15,863 bases of DNA from Succinatimonas hippei (GTDB lineage: Bacteria; Pseudomonadota; Gammaproteobacteria; Enterobacterales; Succinivibrionaceae). The translations under genes were made by a program, and so were the position numbers. Numbering within the stretch: position 1 is the first letter of the stretch; each line of letters opens with the position of its first letter. Positions 6,916 through 14,003 of the stretch are shown one piece after another. The notes beneath the pieces were generated by a model. It had not been told where the DNA came from, ran no database searches, and worked only from the letters and a program-made list of their open reading frames with translations. Location: contig SFGV01000045.1 of the NCBI GenBank assembly GCA_004557545.1, positions 1 through 15,863 of the forward strand, given 5' to 3'.

Positions 6916-8910
6916 ATGCTAAACCTTAGGATCAACTCGCACAGGACTCACGAAGATTACGTCGCGGTACAGCACAATACAGGTGTACTCCCGATCTCAG
7001 GCCAGCACTTCGTTGGAATTGTCTCAGTATGCGTAATCTCCATAATCTGCGCGCTTCCTGTTGGTAACCTCATTCCGCTCTCCATTGAAGCCATCCCGGC
7101 GCTTGCCTCACTGAATAAAGGTGTCTCCAGCAATAACGAGGAGAACTACTTAAAAGGCAGTGACGAGGAAACCGCCGCTAATTTGCAGATCACCGCTGAC
7201 GCCGGTTCACGCGAAAACTATGATGACGCGGATCTGCCTTCAAATCTCTTCTCATCACAGGCGGTTAATGACGCGGTCATCGCGGCAAGACGCAGCGGCA
7301 ACAACCTTGCCGACGCCTTCAACGATGAGGACACGGACGATACAGATGATCTCGCGGGCGATATGTCAGACGAGATGCCGGCCGTTCCAGAGCAGCTGCG
7401 TCAGCGCTTTTACGCCGGCTCCACCAGCGTCGGTGCTGACACCTCTGACAGTGATGAGAGCGTAAATGAAAGCGACAGCGCTCCTGTAACCGCCGGGGCA
7501 AGCGGCGTGAGCATGCCTACTCAGGCAAAACCGCTTCCTGCTCTCAACGGGCCTGACAAGACACTTGAGCTTCTGGCAGACGGCAGCATTCCCCAGGTCT
7601 CAGGGCTTGACGCCACAAGACCTCCGGTACTCAACGCCTACGCCGCTCCAAGACCTACAGGCAGATGGTACAAGCAGACAGTACACTCGGGCGATACCAT
7701 ATCTGCTATCTTCAACTACCTGAACCTGCCTGACGGCACGCTTGCTGATATTACCAAGGCAGCCTCAAAGGCAGATCTCTACTTAAAGCCCGGCACCCAG
7801 ATCCATTTCCTTATAGACTCAAAGAACAACGTGCTTGAGCTTGTTAAACCCCTGCGCTCAAATGATGAGCAGGTGCGCTTTACCCGTATGAGCCCCAGCG
7901 CTCCTTTCAGTGTCGTGCATGAGGATCTCAACGCCCATGTTGATGACAACAAGGCCATAAAGCTCTTTGCCGACGCCGAGAAGATGCCTAACGCGATTGA
8001 GGCCGCCAAAGATCGCAAGGCAGCTCAGGAGGAGGCACTCAAGCAGAAGCAGGCTGAGGAGCTTCTTGCCAAACAGAACGCCAGAACCAGACCCCGTCTT
8101 GTGGTATCTGACATAAGACGCGGCGAGAACTTCAACGCCGCAGCCAAACGCGCCGGGCTTACCGCGCAAAATGTCGCGCAGATCCGCTCGGTGTTAAACG
8201 GCCGCGTCAACGTAAGAAGGCTTAACGCGGGTGACGGCTTCAGGGTGCTCTTCAACGGCATAGGAACCCGCTCCGCCATAACTGCGCTTGAGTTCAACAC
8301 CTCAAGAAACGGCCGCGTAAGACTCTACCGCAATCCTGACAACGGCACCTTCTATGAGGAAGACGGCTACAGGCCAGTAACCGGCTCGTTCCGCCGTTTC
8401 CCGGTAAGCGGAAATCTTGAGGTGAGCTCGCCCTTCAACCCGCGCCGCTATCACCCGCTGCGCCACAGGATCTCTCCACACAATGGCGTTGATTTCAGAA
8501 TGCCTATAGGAACCCCGGTATACGCCCCGGCTGACGGCGTGGTCACCTACGCGGGTTATATGCGCGGTGGTGGTTACACTGTGGTAATAAAGCACATGGG
8601 CGCCTATTCAACGGTATACATGCACCTGTCACGCTACAACGTGTCAAAGGGTGATACCGTGCATATGGGGCAGGTCTTCGCCAAGTCTGGCAACACCGGC
8701 GGATCCACCGGCTCTCACCTGCACTATGAGATCCGTATCAATGACCGTCCTGTAGATCCGCTCAAGGTTGACCTGCCATCAGGAAGCCCGGCGCTTGCAA
8801 GCCAGCGCCGCGAGCGCTTTAAGAGCACCGTGCAGGTCTTAAAGTCCGAGCTCTATAAGGACAGTCTTGCCGTACGGGTTGACCGTGACGCGAACAAGGC
8901 CAAAAACTAA
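6916..8910 (+). CDS. M23 murein endopeptidase, MepM-like, enlarged
   Basis: A periplasmic, inner-membrane-anchored zinc endopeptidase that would cut peptidoglycan cross-links during growth. Domains in order: one transmembrane segment (about 31-58); a long acidic Asp/Ser-rich linker (70-215); an OapA/LysM-like module (250-340, VHSGDTISAIFNYLNLP); a charged Ala/Glu/Lys helical stretch (345-392); a second beta module (395-470, GENFNAAAKRAGLT); and the LytM domain (500-620). All zinc and catalytic residues are present: His522 and Asp526 in HNGVDF, His570 in MHLSRY, and His601/His603 in HLHYE. E. coli MepM is about 440 aa; the extra length here is mostly the acidic linker and the helical insert. 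The ATG at 6916 follows an in-frame stop (6904) and has no clear Shine-Dalgarno. A terminator follows. Confidence 0.92.
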   Translation: MLNLRINSHRTHEDYVAVQHNTGVLPISGQHFVGIVSVCVISIICALPVGNLIPLSIEAIPALASLNKGVSSNNEENYLKGSDEETAANLQITADAGSRENYDDADLPSNLFSSQAVNDAVIAARRSGNNLADAFNDEDTDDTDDLAGDMSDEMPAVPEQLRQRFYAGSTSVGADTSDSDESVNESDSAPVTAGASGVSMPTQAKPLPALNGPDKTLELLADGSIPQVSGLDATRPPVLNAYAAPRPTGRWYKQTVHSGDTISAIFNYLNLPDGTLADITKAASKADLYLKPGTQIHFLIDSKNNVLELVKPLRSNDEQVRFTRMSPSAPFSVVHEDLNAHVDDNKAIKLFADAEKMPNAIEAAKDRKAAQEEALKQKQAEELLAKQNARTRPRLVVSDIRRGENFNAAAKRAGLTAQNVAQIRSVLNGRVNVRRLNAGDGFRVLFNGIGTRSAITALEFNTSRNGRVRLYRNPDNGTFYEEDGYRPVTGSFRRFPVSGNLEVSSPFNPRRYHPLRHRISPHNGVDFRMPIGTPVYAPADGVVTYAGYMRGGGYTVVIKHMGAYSTVYMHLSRYNVSKGDTVHMGQVFAKSGNTGGSTGSHLHYEIRINDRPVDPLKVDLPSGSPALASQRRERFKSTVQVLKSELYKDSLAVRVDRDANKAKN

Positions 8911-8923
8911 ATCAGGATAAGTA

Positions 8924-8962
8924 AAGACCGCTGTCAGATCTTTAAATTTGACGGCGGTTTTT
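8924..8962 (+). terminator. Rho-independent terminator after the M23 gene
   Basis: ACCGCTGTCA (8927-8936) pairs with TGACGGCGGT (8949-8958) through one G-U, with a 12-base loop, and is followed by TTTTT. It is preceded by AAAG, so it may also work weakly in reverse. Confidence 0.8.
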
Positions 8963-9056
8963 GATCTCGTACCGCCTAATTTATATAGACTGTTGCCCAT
9001 ATTATGCTTTTCCACCATAATCAACAGCGTAAAGCGGACAGCGCGTTTGGATCACG

Positions 9057-9082
9057 CGGCGCTTATAAGCGCCGATTTGGGG
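9057..9082 (+). promoter_or_regulatory. 18-bp palindrome abutting the ribosome-binding site
   Basis: CGGCGCTTATAAGCGCCG (9057-9074) is a perfect palindrome that ends 4 bases before the GGGG ribosome-binding site (9079-9082) of the M20-like gene. As RNA it forms a 6-7 bp GC-rich hairpin next to the Shine-Dalgarno; as DNA it could be an operator. Confidence 0.45.
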
Positions 9083-9088
9083 TTTTAA

Positions 9089-10813
9089 TTGTTTGAATTC
9101 ATAAATTTCAAGGAAGAGGCGATCGCTCTTACCAAGTGGCTGATCTCCATTCCCTCCATTACCTCGACCCATGGGGAAATGGAGATTTCAAAGGCCATCT
9201 ATGACACCGTATGCGGGATCTCGTATTTCAGGACCCACCGCAATAACGTGCTCTATGTTCCGCACTCGGATCAGAAGCATCACTCGGTAGTAGCCCTTGT
9301 GAAGGTTGATGAGGGAATGACCAGAGAGACTATCTGCGTGCTCTGCTCCTCTGACACCTCCGGCAATGATTCCTACGCGATGCTAAAGCCCATGTCCTTC
9401 AAGCCTGATGAGCTTAAAGAGAAGCTTCGTACCATCATCAAGAAATCCGACAAGGCCCAGGCGCTCTCATACACCAATACCCTCTATGGTCTTGGATCAT
9501 TTGAATCAAAGGGGGTAACCGGAGCATTGCTCACTCTGGTAAAGGAAGCCTCAGACCGGCTTTATGAGCTGCCATTCAACCTGCTCTTTGTCTGCACCTC
9601 GCAGACCATCTCGGGCAATGTCGGGATCCGCGAGTGCATGCCCTACATCCACTCGCTTTTGAGTGAGAACCACCTCGATCTCAAGCTCACGGTAGCCTTC
9701 AAGCCTGAAAACCGCGCCAATGATGAGAACAACTTAAATCTCTATACCGCGAACATGGGAAAAGCCGAGCTGTGCTTCTATATCCTGGGCAAGGGCGCTG
9801 AAAGCGCCGAGCCCTTCAAGGGCTTCAGCCCTACCCAGGTCGCCTCGCGTATAGTCGAGAAGATGGAGCTCAACCCCAGAATCGCCTCAAGACTCTCAAA
9901 AAGGCCTTTTGTTCCGGTATTCCGCTCAATTCTGATGCCGCCGATGCTAAGCCCCAGAACCCCGGACTCAGCGTTAGTGTGCTTTGAGCTGCCATTTTTA
10001 AACGTAAATCTATTGGATCTTATTGAGATCTTAAAATCGCTGGCCGCCGAGGCGCTTGAGGAGAGCTGCACCGCGATTGAAAACCGCGAGAATGATCTGC
10101 TGACCATGCTCGATCAGGAGTACATGCCTGAGGTGCGTGACGCCGAGGTTCTCTCATACTCTGATCTCTTCTACCGCGCCTCAAGACATTACAGAGGCGA
10201 TCTGCAGGCCGCAATTGACGGACTGCTCTCGCGTTGCGCCAAGAAAGAATATACCCGTCAGGAAACCATCCAGGCGGTTATTGAAAGACTAAATGATCTC
10301 GCAAGACTCCCAAGACCCTCGGTTGTGATCTGCCTTGGAAGCAATTTCATACCCCAGCAGCAGATCCGCCAGAACAACTCCCAGGACAGAGAGGTCTACC
10401 GCAGAATAAGTGACGCCGTGGACAGCTTCAACTCGGATTTCGTCCAGCAGATCTCATTCTCAGGCGAAACCTCGGCCTCAGACTGTTGTTTCATCCGCCC
10501 CGTCGGGGTTGATCAGGCGGTAAAGGCTTTGCGCGCCGAGTGTCCGATCCCATTTAGGGATTTCTATAACTTAGGAGCGCCTTCTGTAACTCTTACCGTA
10601 AAGGGTGAAGATCTCTACCTGCCAACCGAGCATGTCTCAACTGAGATCTTTGACATCATCCCGGGCTTTCTTTCAAAGCTCTTTGATGTGTTCAAGAAAG
10701 AGGATGACGATGACACCTTCAAGAAAGATCCTGACGAGGATGATGATGTAGAGGATGAAGCCCTGCCTGAAGGGGCTGATGAGGATGAAGGGTCAGAGCC
10801 TAAGAACGAATGA
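9089..10813 (+). CDS. M20/RocB-like protein without metal ligands, acidic tail
   Basis: A 574-aa cytosolic protein that follows the layout of the arginine-utilisation protein RocB (about 566 aa), an M20-family metallopeptidase relative. Matching landmarks are LTKWLISIPSITSTHGE, FKPDELKEKL, LYGLGSFESKG, LPFNLLFVCTSQ and NLGAPS. The di-metal site is gone. The HxD motif reads SSD (Ser87, Asp89), the bridging Asp of GRGxxDMK is Glu139, the DEE pair is replaced by SQT (171-173) with no acid nearby, the acid before Pro in the SEP motif is Lys, and the C-terminal His region reads DLYLPTEHV. Hydrolysis is not expected; a binding or regulatory role is inferred. The last 45 residues are mostly Asp/Glu. 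The start is TTG at 9089, directly after an in-frame TAA, with GGGG 6 bases upstream; the next Met lies inside the conserved region. It is monocistronic between terminators. Confidence 0.8.
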   Translation: MFEFINFKEEAIALTKWLISIPSITSTHGEMEISKAIYDTVCGISYFRTHRNNVLYVPHSDQKHHSVVALVKVDEGMTRETICVLCSSDTSGNDSYAMLKPMSFKPDELKEKLRTIIKKSDKAQALSYTNTLYGLGSFESKGVTGALLTLVKEASDRLYELPFNLLFVCTSQTISGNVGIRECMPYIHSLLSENHLDLKLTVAFKPENRANDENNLNLYTANMGKAELCFYILGKGAESAEPFKGFSPTQVASRIVEKMELNPRIASRLSKRPFVPVFRSILMPPMLSPRTPDSALVCFELPFLNVNLLDLIEILKSLAAEALEESCTAIENRENDLLTMLDQEYMPEVRDAEVLSYSDLFYRASRHYRGDLQAAIDGLLSRCAKKEYTRQETIQAVIERLNDLARLPRPSVVICLGSNFIPQQQIRQNNSQDREVYRRISDAVDSFNSDFVQQISFSGETSASDCCFIRPVGVDQAVKALRAECPIPFRDFYNLGAPSVTLTVKGEDLYLPTEHVSTEIFDIIPGFLSKLFDVFKKEDDDDTFKKDPDEDDDVEDEALPEGADEDEGSEPKNE

Positions 10814-10867
10814 TCCCAAAGCTTGCCATTAACCATTTCCGGCCGTGAGATCAAGTAACGCATATAC

Positions 10868-10897
10868 AATCCCGTGGTTCGGTTCCGCGGGATTTTA
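10868..10897 (+). terminator. Rho-independent terminator after the M20-like gene
   Basis: AATCCCGTGG (10868-10877) pairs with CCGCGGGATT (10885-10894) through one G-U, loop TTCGGTT, followed by TT. The stem ends in A-T pairs, so it acts as a classic stem plus U tract. It lies 55 bases after the stop codon. Confidence 0.75.
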
Positions 10898-10941
10898 ATC
10901 AGCTACCAATTACCAATAAGGGATAAGCAACAGTTTCAGTC

Positions 10942-11040
10942 TATGGCAACAGTTAAGCTGTCGGCAGAAAACTGCCCTCACTATCTGACAAAGCAATTTA
11001 TAGACGGGCAAAGCAGGGTTCAGGGCATTGCAAAAAGTTA
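10942..11040 (+). other. 32-codon leftover frame in the phage relic
   Basis: An open frame from ATG 10942 to TAG 11040 reads MATVKLSAENCPHYLTKQF and onward. It looks like a real protein start, but it has no close Shine-Dalgarno and matches no family I recognise. It runs into the frame of the gpU-like relic at an A run (11031-11035), so it may be part of the same damaged tail module, for example the stub of a neighbouring phage gene. Confidence 0.25.
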
Positions 11041-11418
11041 GGAACCCCAAGGATGTGAATATCGAGCATGCCAAACGCTTTGCTACGCATGAGGTCATAG
11101 GTCAGACGCCTGTCAAGTACATAGGATCTGACCGAAATAAGGTTAGTTTCAGTATTCAGCTGCGCGCCGCCTTTGGTTCAAGTCTCGCGGTATATTTCGC
11201 CCTGCTCAACGCTCAGTTTGAAACAGGGGAAGCCAATCATCTGATTTTGGGACCTGACTACATGGGCAAGTACATCCTGACTGGGCTTTAACGAAGAGCG
11301 CAAGTACTTCAACGATATTGGTCTTTCAATTGCTCCAGATGTTTCCCTTACCTTAGAAGAGTACAAGGGCTTTAGCCTAATCTCGGCTGTGAAGAATGTG
11401 GTTGGAAGCCTTTTATGA
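11028..11418 (+). pseudogene. Phage tail protein gpU-like, frameshifted
   Basis: Two adjoining frames together encode a gpU-type tail protein of P2-like phages. The first frame (to 11291) has THEVIGQTPVKYIGSDRNKV and GEANHLILGPDYMGKYILTG. One base further on, the protein continues without loss as FNEERKYFNDIGLSIAPDVSLTLEEY and stops at 11416-11418. The break lies in the GGG at 11283-11285, which suggests a one-base insertion. There is no proper start: an in-frame TAG at 11001 is followed only by a TTG, so the N-terminus is missing too. In P2-like phages U helps terminate the tail tube. Here it is a dead relic between two cellular genes. The family call rests on pattern recognition of the RPAxxxxG / DG-xxG layout. 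Confidence 0.6.
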
Positions 11419-11477
11419 GTACGGTTGTAGAGGTGACACCGCTAATCACTGCCAACTTTAATTCGCCCTTATCCTAA
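11415..11477 (+). pseudogene. Truncated start of the next phage tail gene
   Basis: The gpU-like relic ends in TTATGA, where an ATG at 11415 overlaps the TGA stop, a typical phage start-stop overlap. The new frame encodes MSTVVEVTPLITANFNSPLS and then meets TAA where the sequence runs into the end of the opposite-strand dehydrogenase-like gene. In P2 the gene after U is D, but 20 residues are too few to name it. Confidence 0.4.
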
Positions 11478-12682
11478 TCATGTCGGATATTCGCCATTAG
11501 TATCAGCGATAACAACGCCTGGGCATGATCACGGTCAAGCTTGAGATAGGAACCTATCTCAATCCCATCTTTAAGCCCCGCGATATCAAGAATAAGCGGG
11601 ATGTCCTCCCCGCTGCCGCCTAAATCCTCAAAGGTTGCGGGCAGGCCCACCTCTTTGAAGATCTCCCTTAATCTGGCTATTCCCTCTCTCGCGCAACGTT
11701 CAGCGCTGTCATCCTTCCCGTCCCAGGTGATCCCGAAGGTGCCTGACATCAGCCTTGCCATCTTTGAGACATCCTTGTAAAGCACGGTTTCACACCACAC
11801 CGGGAAGATTAATCCCACAGCCTCACCGTGCGAGCTGTTATAGAGTTTTTTGAAGGCAAGCGAGAGCACCTCGACAACCTGCTCCTCCTCATGCTCCACG
11901 GTATAACGGGTATAGGCCACGATGCCTGCCCACATCATCTCGCACAGGGCGTCATAATCCGAGGGATTCTCCTGAAGCTTCTTTAACGTGCGTACCATTA
12001 CCCTCAGTGTCGCCGTGCACATCTCCTCATTGAGATCATTGCTCCAGCCGCAGTTGAAGAAGCTACAGGCGATCCTCACAAAAATATTGGAAAAGGACAG
12101 TCCCAGGTGCTTTGGGAACGAGGTTACAAGCTCAGGATTGCAGATCACAAACTTTGGATATAAGAAATCCGAACGCATGTTCCAGAGCGTAAGCCCTCTT
12201 TTACCCTCGGGAGGATCCTCAGTTACGATAACGCCGTTTGAAAGCTCACTGCCGTTGCCAGGAACCGTGACTATAAGACCTACCGGCAACGCGCCGCTGA
12301 CCTCACGCTTACGCTCAAGATTTTGCCTGAAATCCCCGTCCCAGACCGCACCAACGGCAATAGCCTTGGCGCTTCCCACCACACTTCCGCTGCCAATCGA
12401 GAGCACGAAATCAATCTGATTGTCACGACAGAGTTTTATGCCTTCCTCAACCACGTCAATGCGGGTGTTCTTTTTAACCCCGCCCATCTCATAACAGTCA
12501 ATGCCTGCCTCATCAAAGCTGTGACGTACACGGTCGATTAAAGACTGATCGACAAATCGTCTGTCACCGTAATGGATAAGCACCCTTGAGCCGCCTGAGA
12601 GCTTTACCTCGTTTCCAACCTGTTCCTCGGTTCCCCTGCCAAAGAGAATAGTCGTATGCGGTTCTGCTCTGAAGATATCCAC
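11474..12682 (-). CDS. Iron-alcohol-dehydrogenase-like protein with degraded metal site
   Basis: A 402-aa homologue of the YqhD/butanol dehydrogenase branch of group III alcohol dehydrogenases, of normal length. It shares TTILFGRGTEEQV at the N-terminus, DFVLSIGSGSVVGSAK, VTVPGNGSELSNG and a C-terminal helical half. Three of the four metal ligands are missing: the DxxxH pair reads NIFVR (Asn199, Arg203), and the third ligand position is Glu271. Only His285 (SSHGEA) remains. In the nucleotide loop GGGSxxDxAK, the Asp is Gly103. Ordinary metal-dependent alcohol oxidation is unlikely; its role is unknown. The GTG at 12682 has a strong GGAGG 5 bases upstream (12688-12692). The leader contains a hairpin touching that site. 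It sits downstream of the CdaR-type gene, 151 bases away, so it may have its own promoter. Confidence 0.82.
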   Translation of the reverse strand: MDIFRAEPHTTILFGRGTEEQVGNEVKLSGGSRVLIHYGDRRFVDQSLIDRVRHSFDEAGIDCYEMGGVKKNTRIDVVEEGIKLCRDNQIDFVLSIGSGSVVGSAKAIAVGAVWDGDFRQNLERKREVSGALPVGLIVTVPGNGSELSNGVIVTEDPPEGKRGLTLWNMRSDFLYPKFVICNPELVTSFPKHLGLSFSNIFVRIACSFFNCGWSNDLNEEMCTATLRVMVRTLKKLQENPSDYDALCEMMWAGIVAYTRYTVEHEEEQVVEVLSLAFKKLYNSSHGEAVGLIFPVWCETVLYKDVSKMARLMSGTFGITWDGKDDSAERCAREGIARLREIFKEVGLPATFEDLGGSGEDIPLILDIAGLKDGIEIGSYLKLDRDHAQALLSLILMANIRHD

Positions 12683-12690
12683 GTTAGCCT

Positions 12691-12748
12691 CCGGAGATCT
12701 GTCAGGTTTTATGATTTTGCTACTTCAGCCACTATGAGACAGATCCGG
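12691..12748 (-). promoter_or_regulatory. Leader hairpin overlapping the ADH-like Shine-Dalgarno
   Basis: In the leftward mRNA, CCGGATCTGTC (12748-12738) can pair with GACAGATCTCCGG (12703-12691) over 11 bp with a two-base bulge and a 34-base loop. The 3' arm ends with the first two G of the GGAGG Shine-Dalgarno. Folding would partly hide the ribosome-binding site. Confidence 0.4.
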
Positions 12749-12833
12749 AAATGATGCTACACGAAAACTGGATATAGAAAAAACGCTATTTGTGCATTCA
12801 TTAAGTTGCAATCAAGGTATAAAGCTATAACTC

Positions 12834-13988
12834 TTAATCAGACATGCCTGTACGGGTTAAAGCCACGTACAAGATCATGAGATCTTTAAACCTTGCCGGA
12901 TCGAGACATGTAAGCTGCTTAATCATCTCAAAGCGTTTCTGAATGGTATTTCTATGCACACCTAGTCTCTCCGCGGTTCTTGAGACTTCCTGATTTTCTG
13001 CAACAAAAACCATGATGGTTTCAATAAGCTTGGCCCCCTGCAAAGAGACATCAAAAAGAGCTTTTATCGAATTATAAAGTTTTGATTTAGGGAACGTTCT
13101 TAAAAGAAAAGAGCTAAGATGCTCAGAGCTGTAAAGATCTTTTATGACTACATTCTCATGACCTGTAGTACCAGGTGGCGCGCTGTCAGACGATATTACG
13201 GAATTGAGCTCTTCAATCCCATAATTGACATATGTCAGAAGCAGTTTTACAGATGAAATGTTATTACCAAGCCCATCAAAACATCCTACATTTATGAGCA
13301 CGTCCTTGCCGCTGACCGCGTTTTTTATTACATCAAGCTGTTTTTCAAAAGAGGAGACAAGATCATTGAGGATGATGAAGAGATTCGGCTTTACGACAAT
13401 AATTTCTGATTTGTCAGAGAGTTTTTTTATGCTTTGAATAAGGTCAAACACAATAGAACTGAGCTGACCCTTGCCTGTTGCCTGCACCAGATATAAAAAC
13501 GCTGGCAGACTCACATACGCTGAAAGGTCATTCTCATAGTTTCCTGCGGCAGAATTGTCTGTTCTATCTGATTTTGTGAGCAGATATGAGAATTCAATAT
13601 CCCGGATCACGCTTTTACAGGTCTGGTTCTCATTGGCAAGAGCCTGATTTATGAGTAACTCGGCTGTCAGAAACGCGAGCTCAGCGTATCTTGAGATCTC
13701 ATTGGGATTCCCGGTAACACCTAAAACCATCTGAACCTGGCCGTCGATAATGATCGGCTGGTTAATACCCGGAGCCACCCCTTTGAACAGGTTAGCTCCA
13801 TCCGGGTAAATGTTGACGCGCTTTCTCTCCAAAGCGGCCTGACGACCGGCTTCGTGTATCGTGCCGATCCGAGATTTATCTCCTGACGCGAAAATTACCC
13901 CGTCAGGCAGTATGACATTCACATTGTGAAAGATGATCTTCATCGATCTTTGCACAATCTGGTCGGCTATTTCCTTTGAAAGCAGAAT
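12834..13988 (-). CDS. cdaR: CdaR/PucR-type transcriptional regulator
   Basis: A cytosolic activator of the sugar-diacid regulator family, about 384 aa as called here. The N-terminal diacid-recognition domain is clear: KIIFHNVNVILPDGVIFASG, RIGTIHE, GVAPGINQPI and VLGVTGNPNEISRYAEL. The C-terminal PucR-type helix-turn-helix is TAERLGVHRNTIQKRFEMIK at about residues 345-365. Such proteins sense glycerate or related acids and switch on uptake and kinase genes. The start is odd. A GTG at 13955 has no Shine-Dalgarno, and it would cut off the conserved helix LSKEIADQIVQRSM. The only good Shine-Dalgarno (AGGTG, 13996-14000) points to ATT at 13988 or CTG at 13985, just after an in-frame TGA. The gene lies 15 bases after the synthetase-glycerate kinase fusion stops, so it is in its operon and may regulate it. 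A paralogue of CdaR is possible. Confidence 0.82.
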   Translation of the reverse strand: MLLSKEIADQIVQRSMKIIFHNVNVILPDGVIFASGDKSRIGTIHEAGRQAALERKRVNIYPDGANLFKGVAPGINQPIIIDGQVQMVLGVTGNPNEISRYAELAFLTAELLINQALANENQTCKSVIRDIEFSYLLTKSDRTDNSAAGNYENDLSAYVSLPAFLYLVQATGKGQLSSIVFDLIQSIKKLSDKSEIIVVKPNLFIILNDLVSSFEKQLDVIKNAVSGKDVLINVGCFDGLGNNISSVKLLLTYVNYGIEELNSVISSDSAPPGTTGHENVVIKDLYSSEHLSSFLLRTFPKSKLYNSIKALFDVSLQGAKLIETIMVFVAENQEVSRTAERLGVHRNTIQKRFEMIKQLTCLDPARFKDLMILYVALTRTGMSD

Positions 13989-14003
13989 TTCGGTTCACCT
14001 TTG

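Noticed and set aside
7160..7465. Rightward 101-codon frame inside the M23 linker
   Set aside because: A frame-shifted reading of the acidic repeat-like linker; the Arg/Thr-rich composition is an artefact of that.
8302..8595. Leftward 97-codon frame inside the M23 gene
   Set aside because: It lies opposite the well-conserved LytM domain, so it is a shadow of the coding strand.
11988..12419. Rightward 143-codon frame opposite the ADH-like gene
   Set aside because: Longest shadow frame in the window, but it has no start signal and lies opposite a clear homologue of group III alcohol dehydrogenases.
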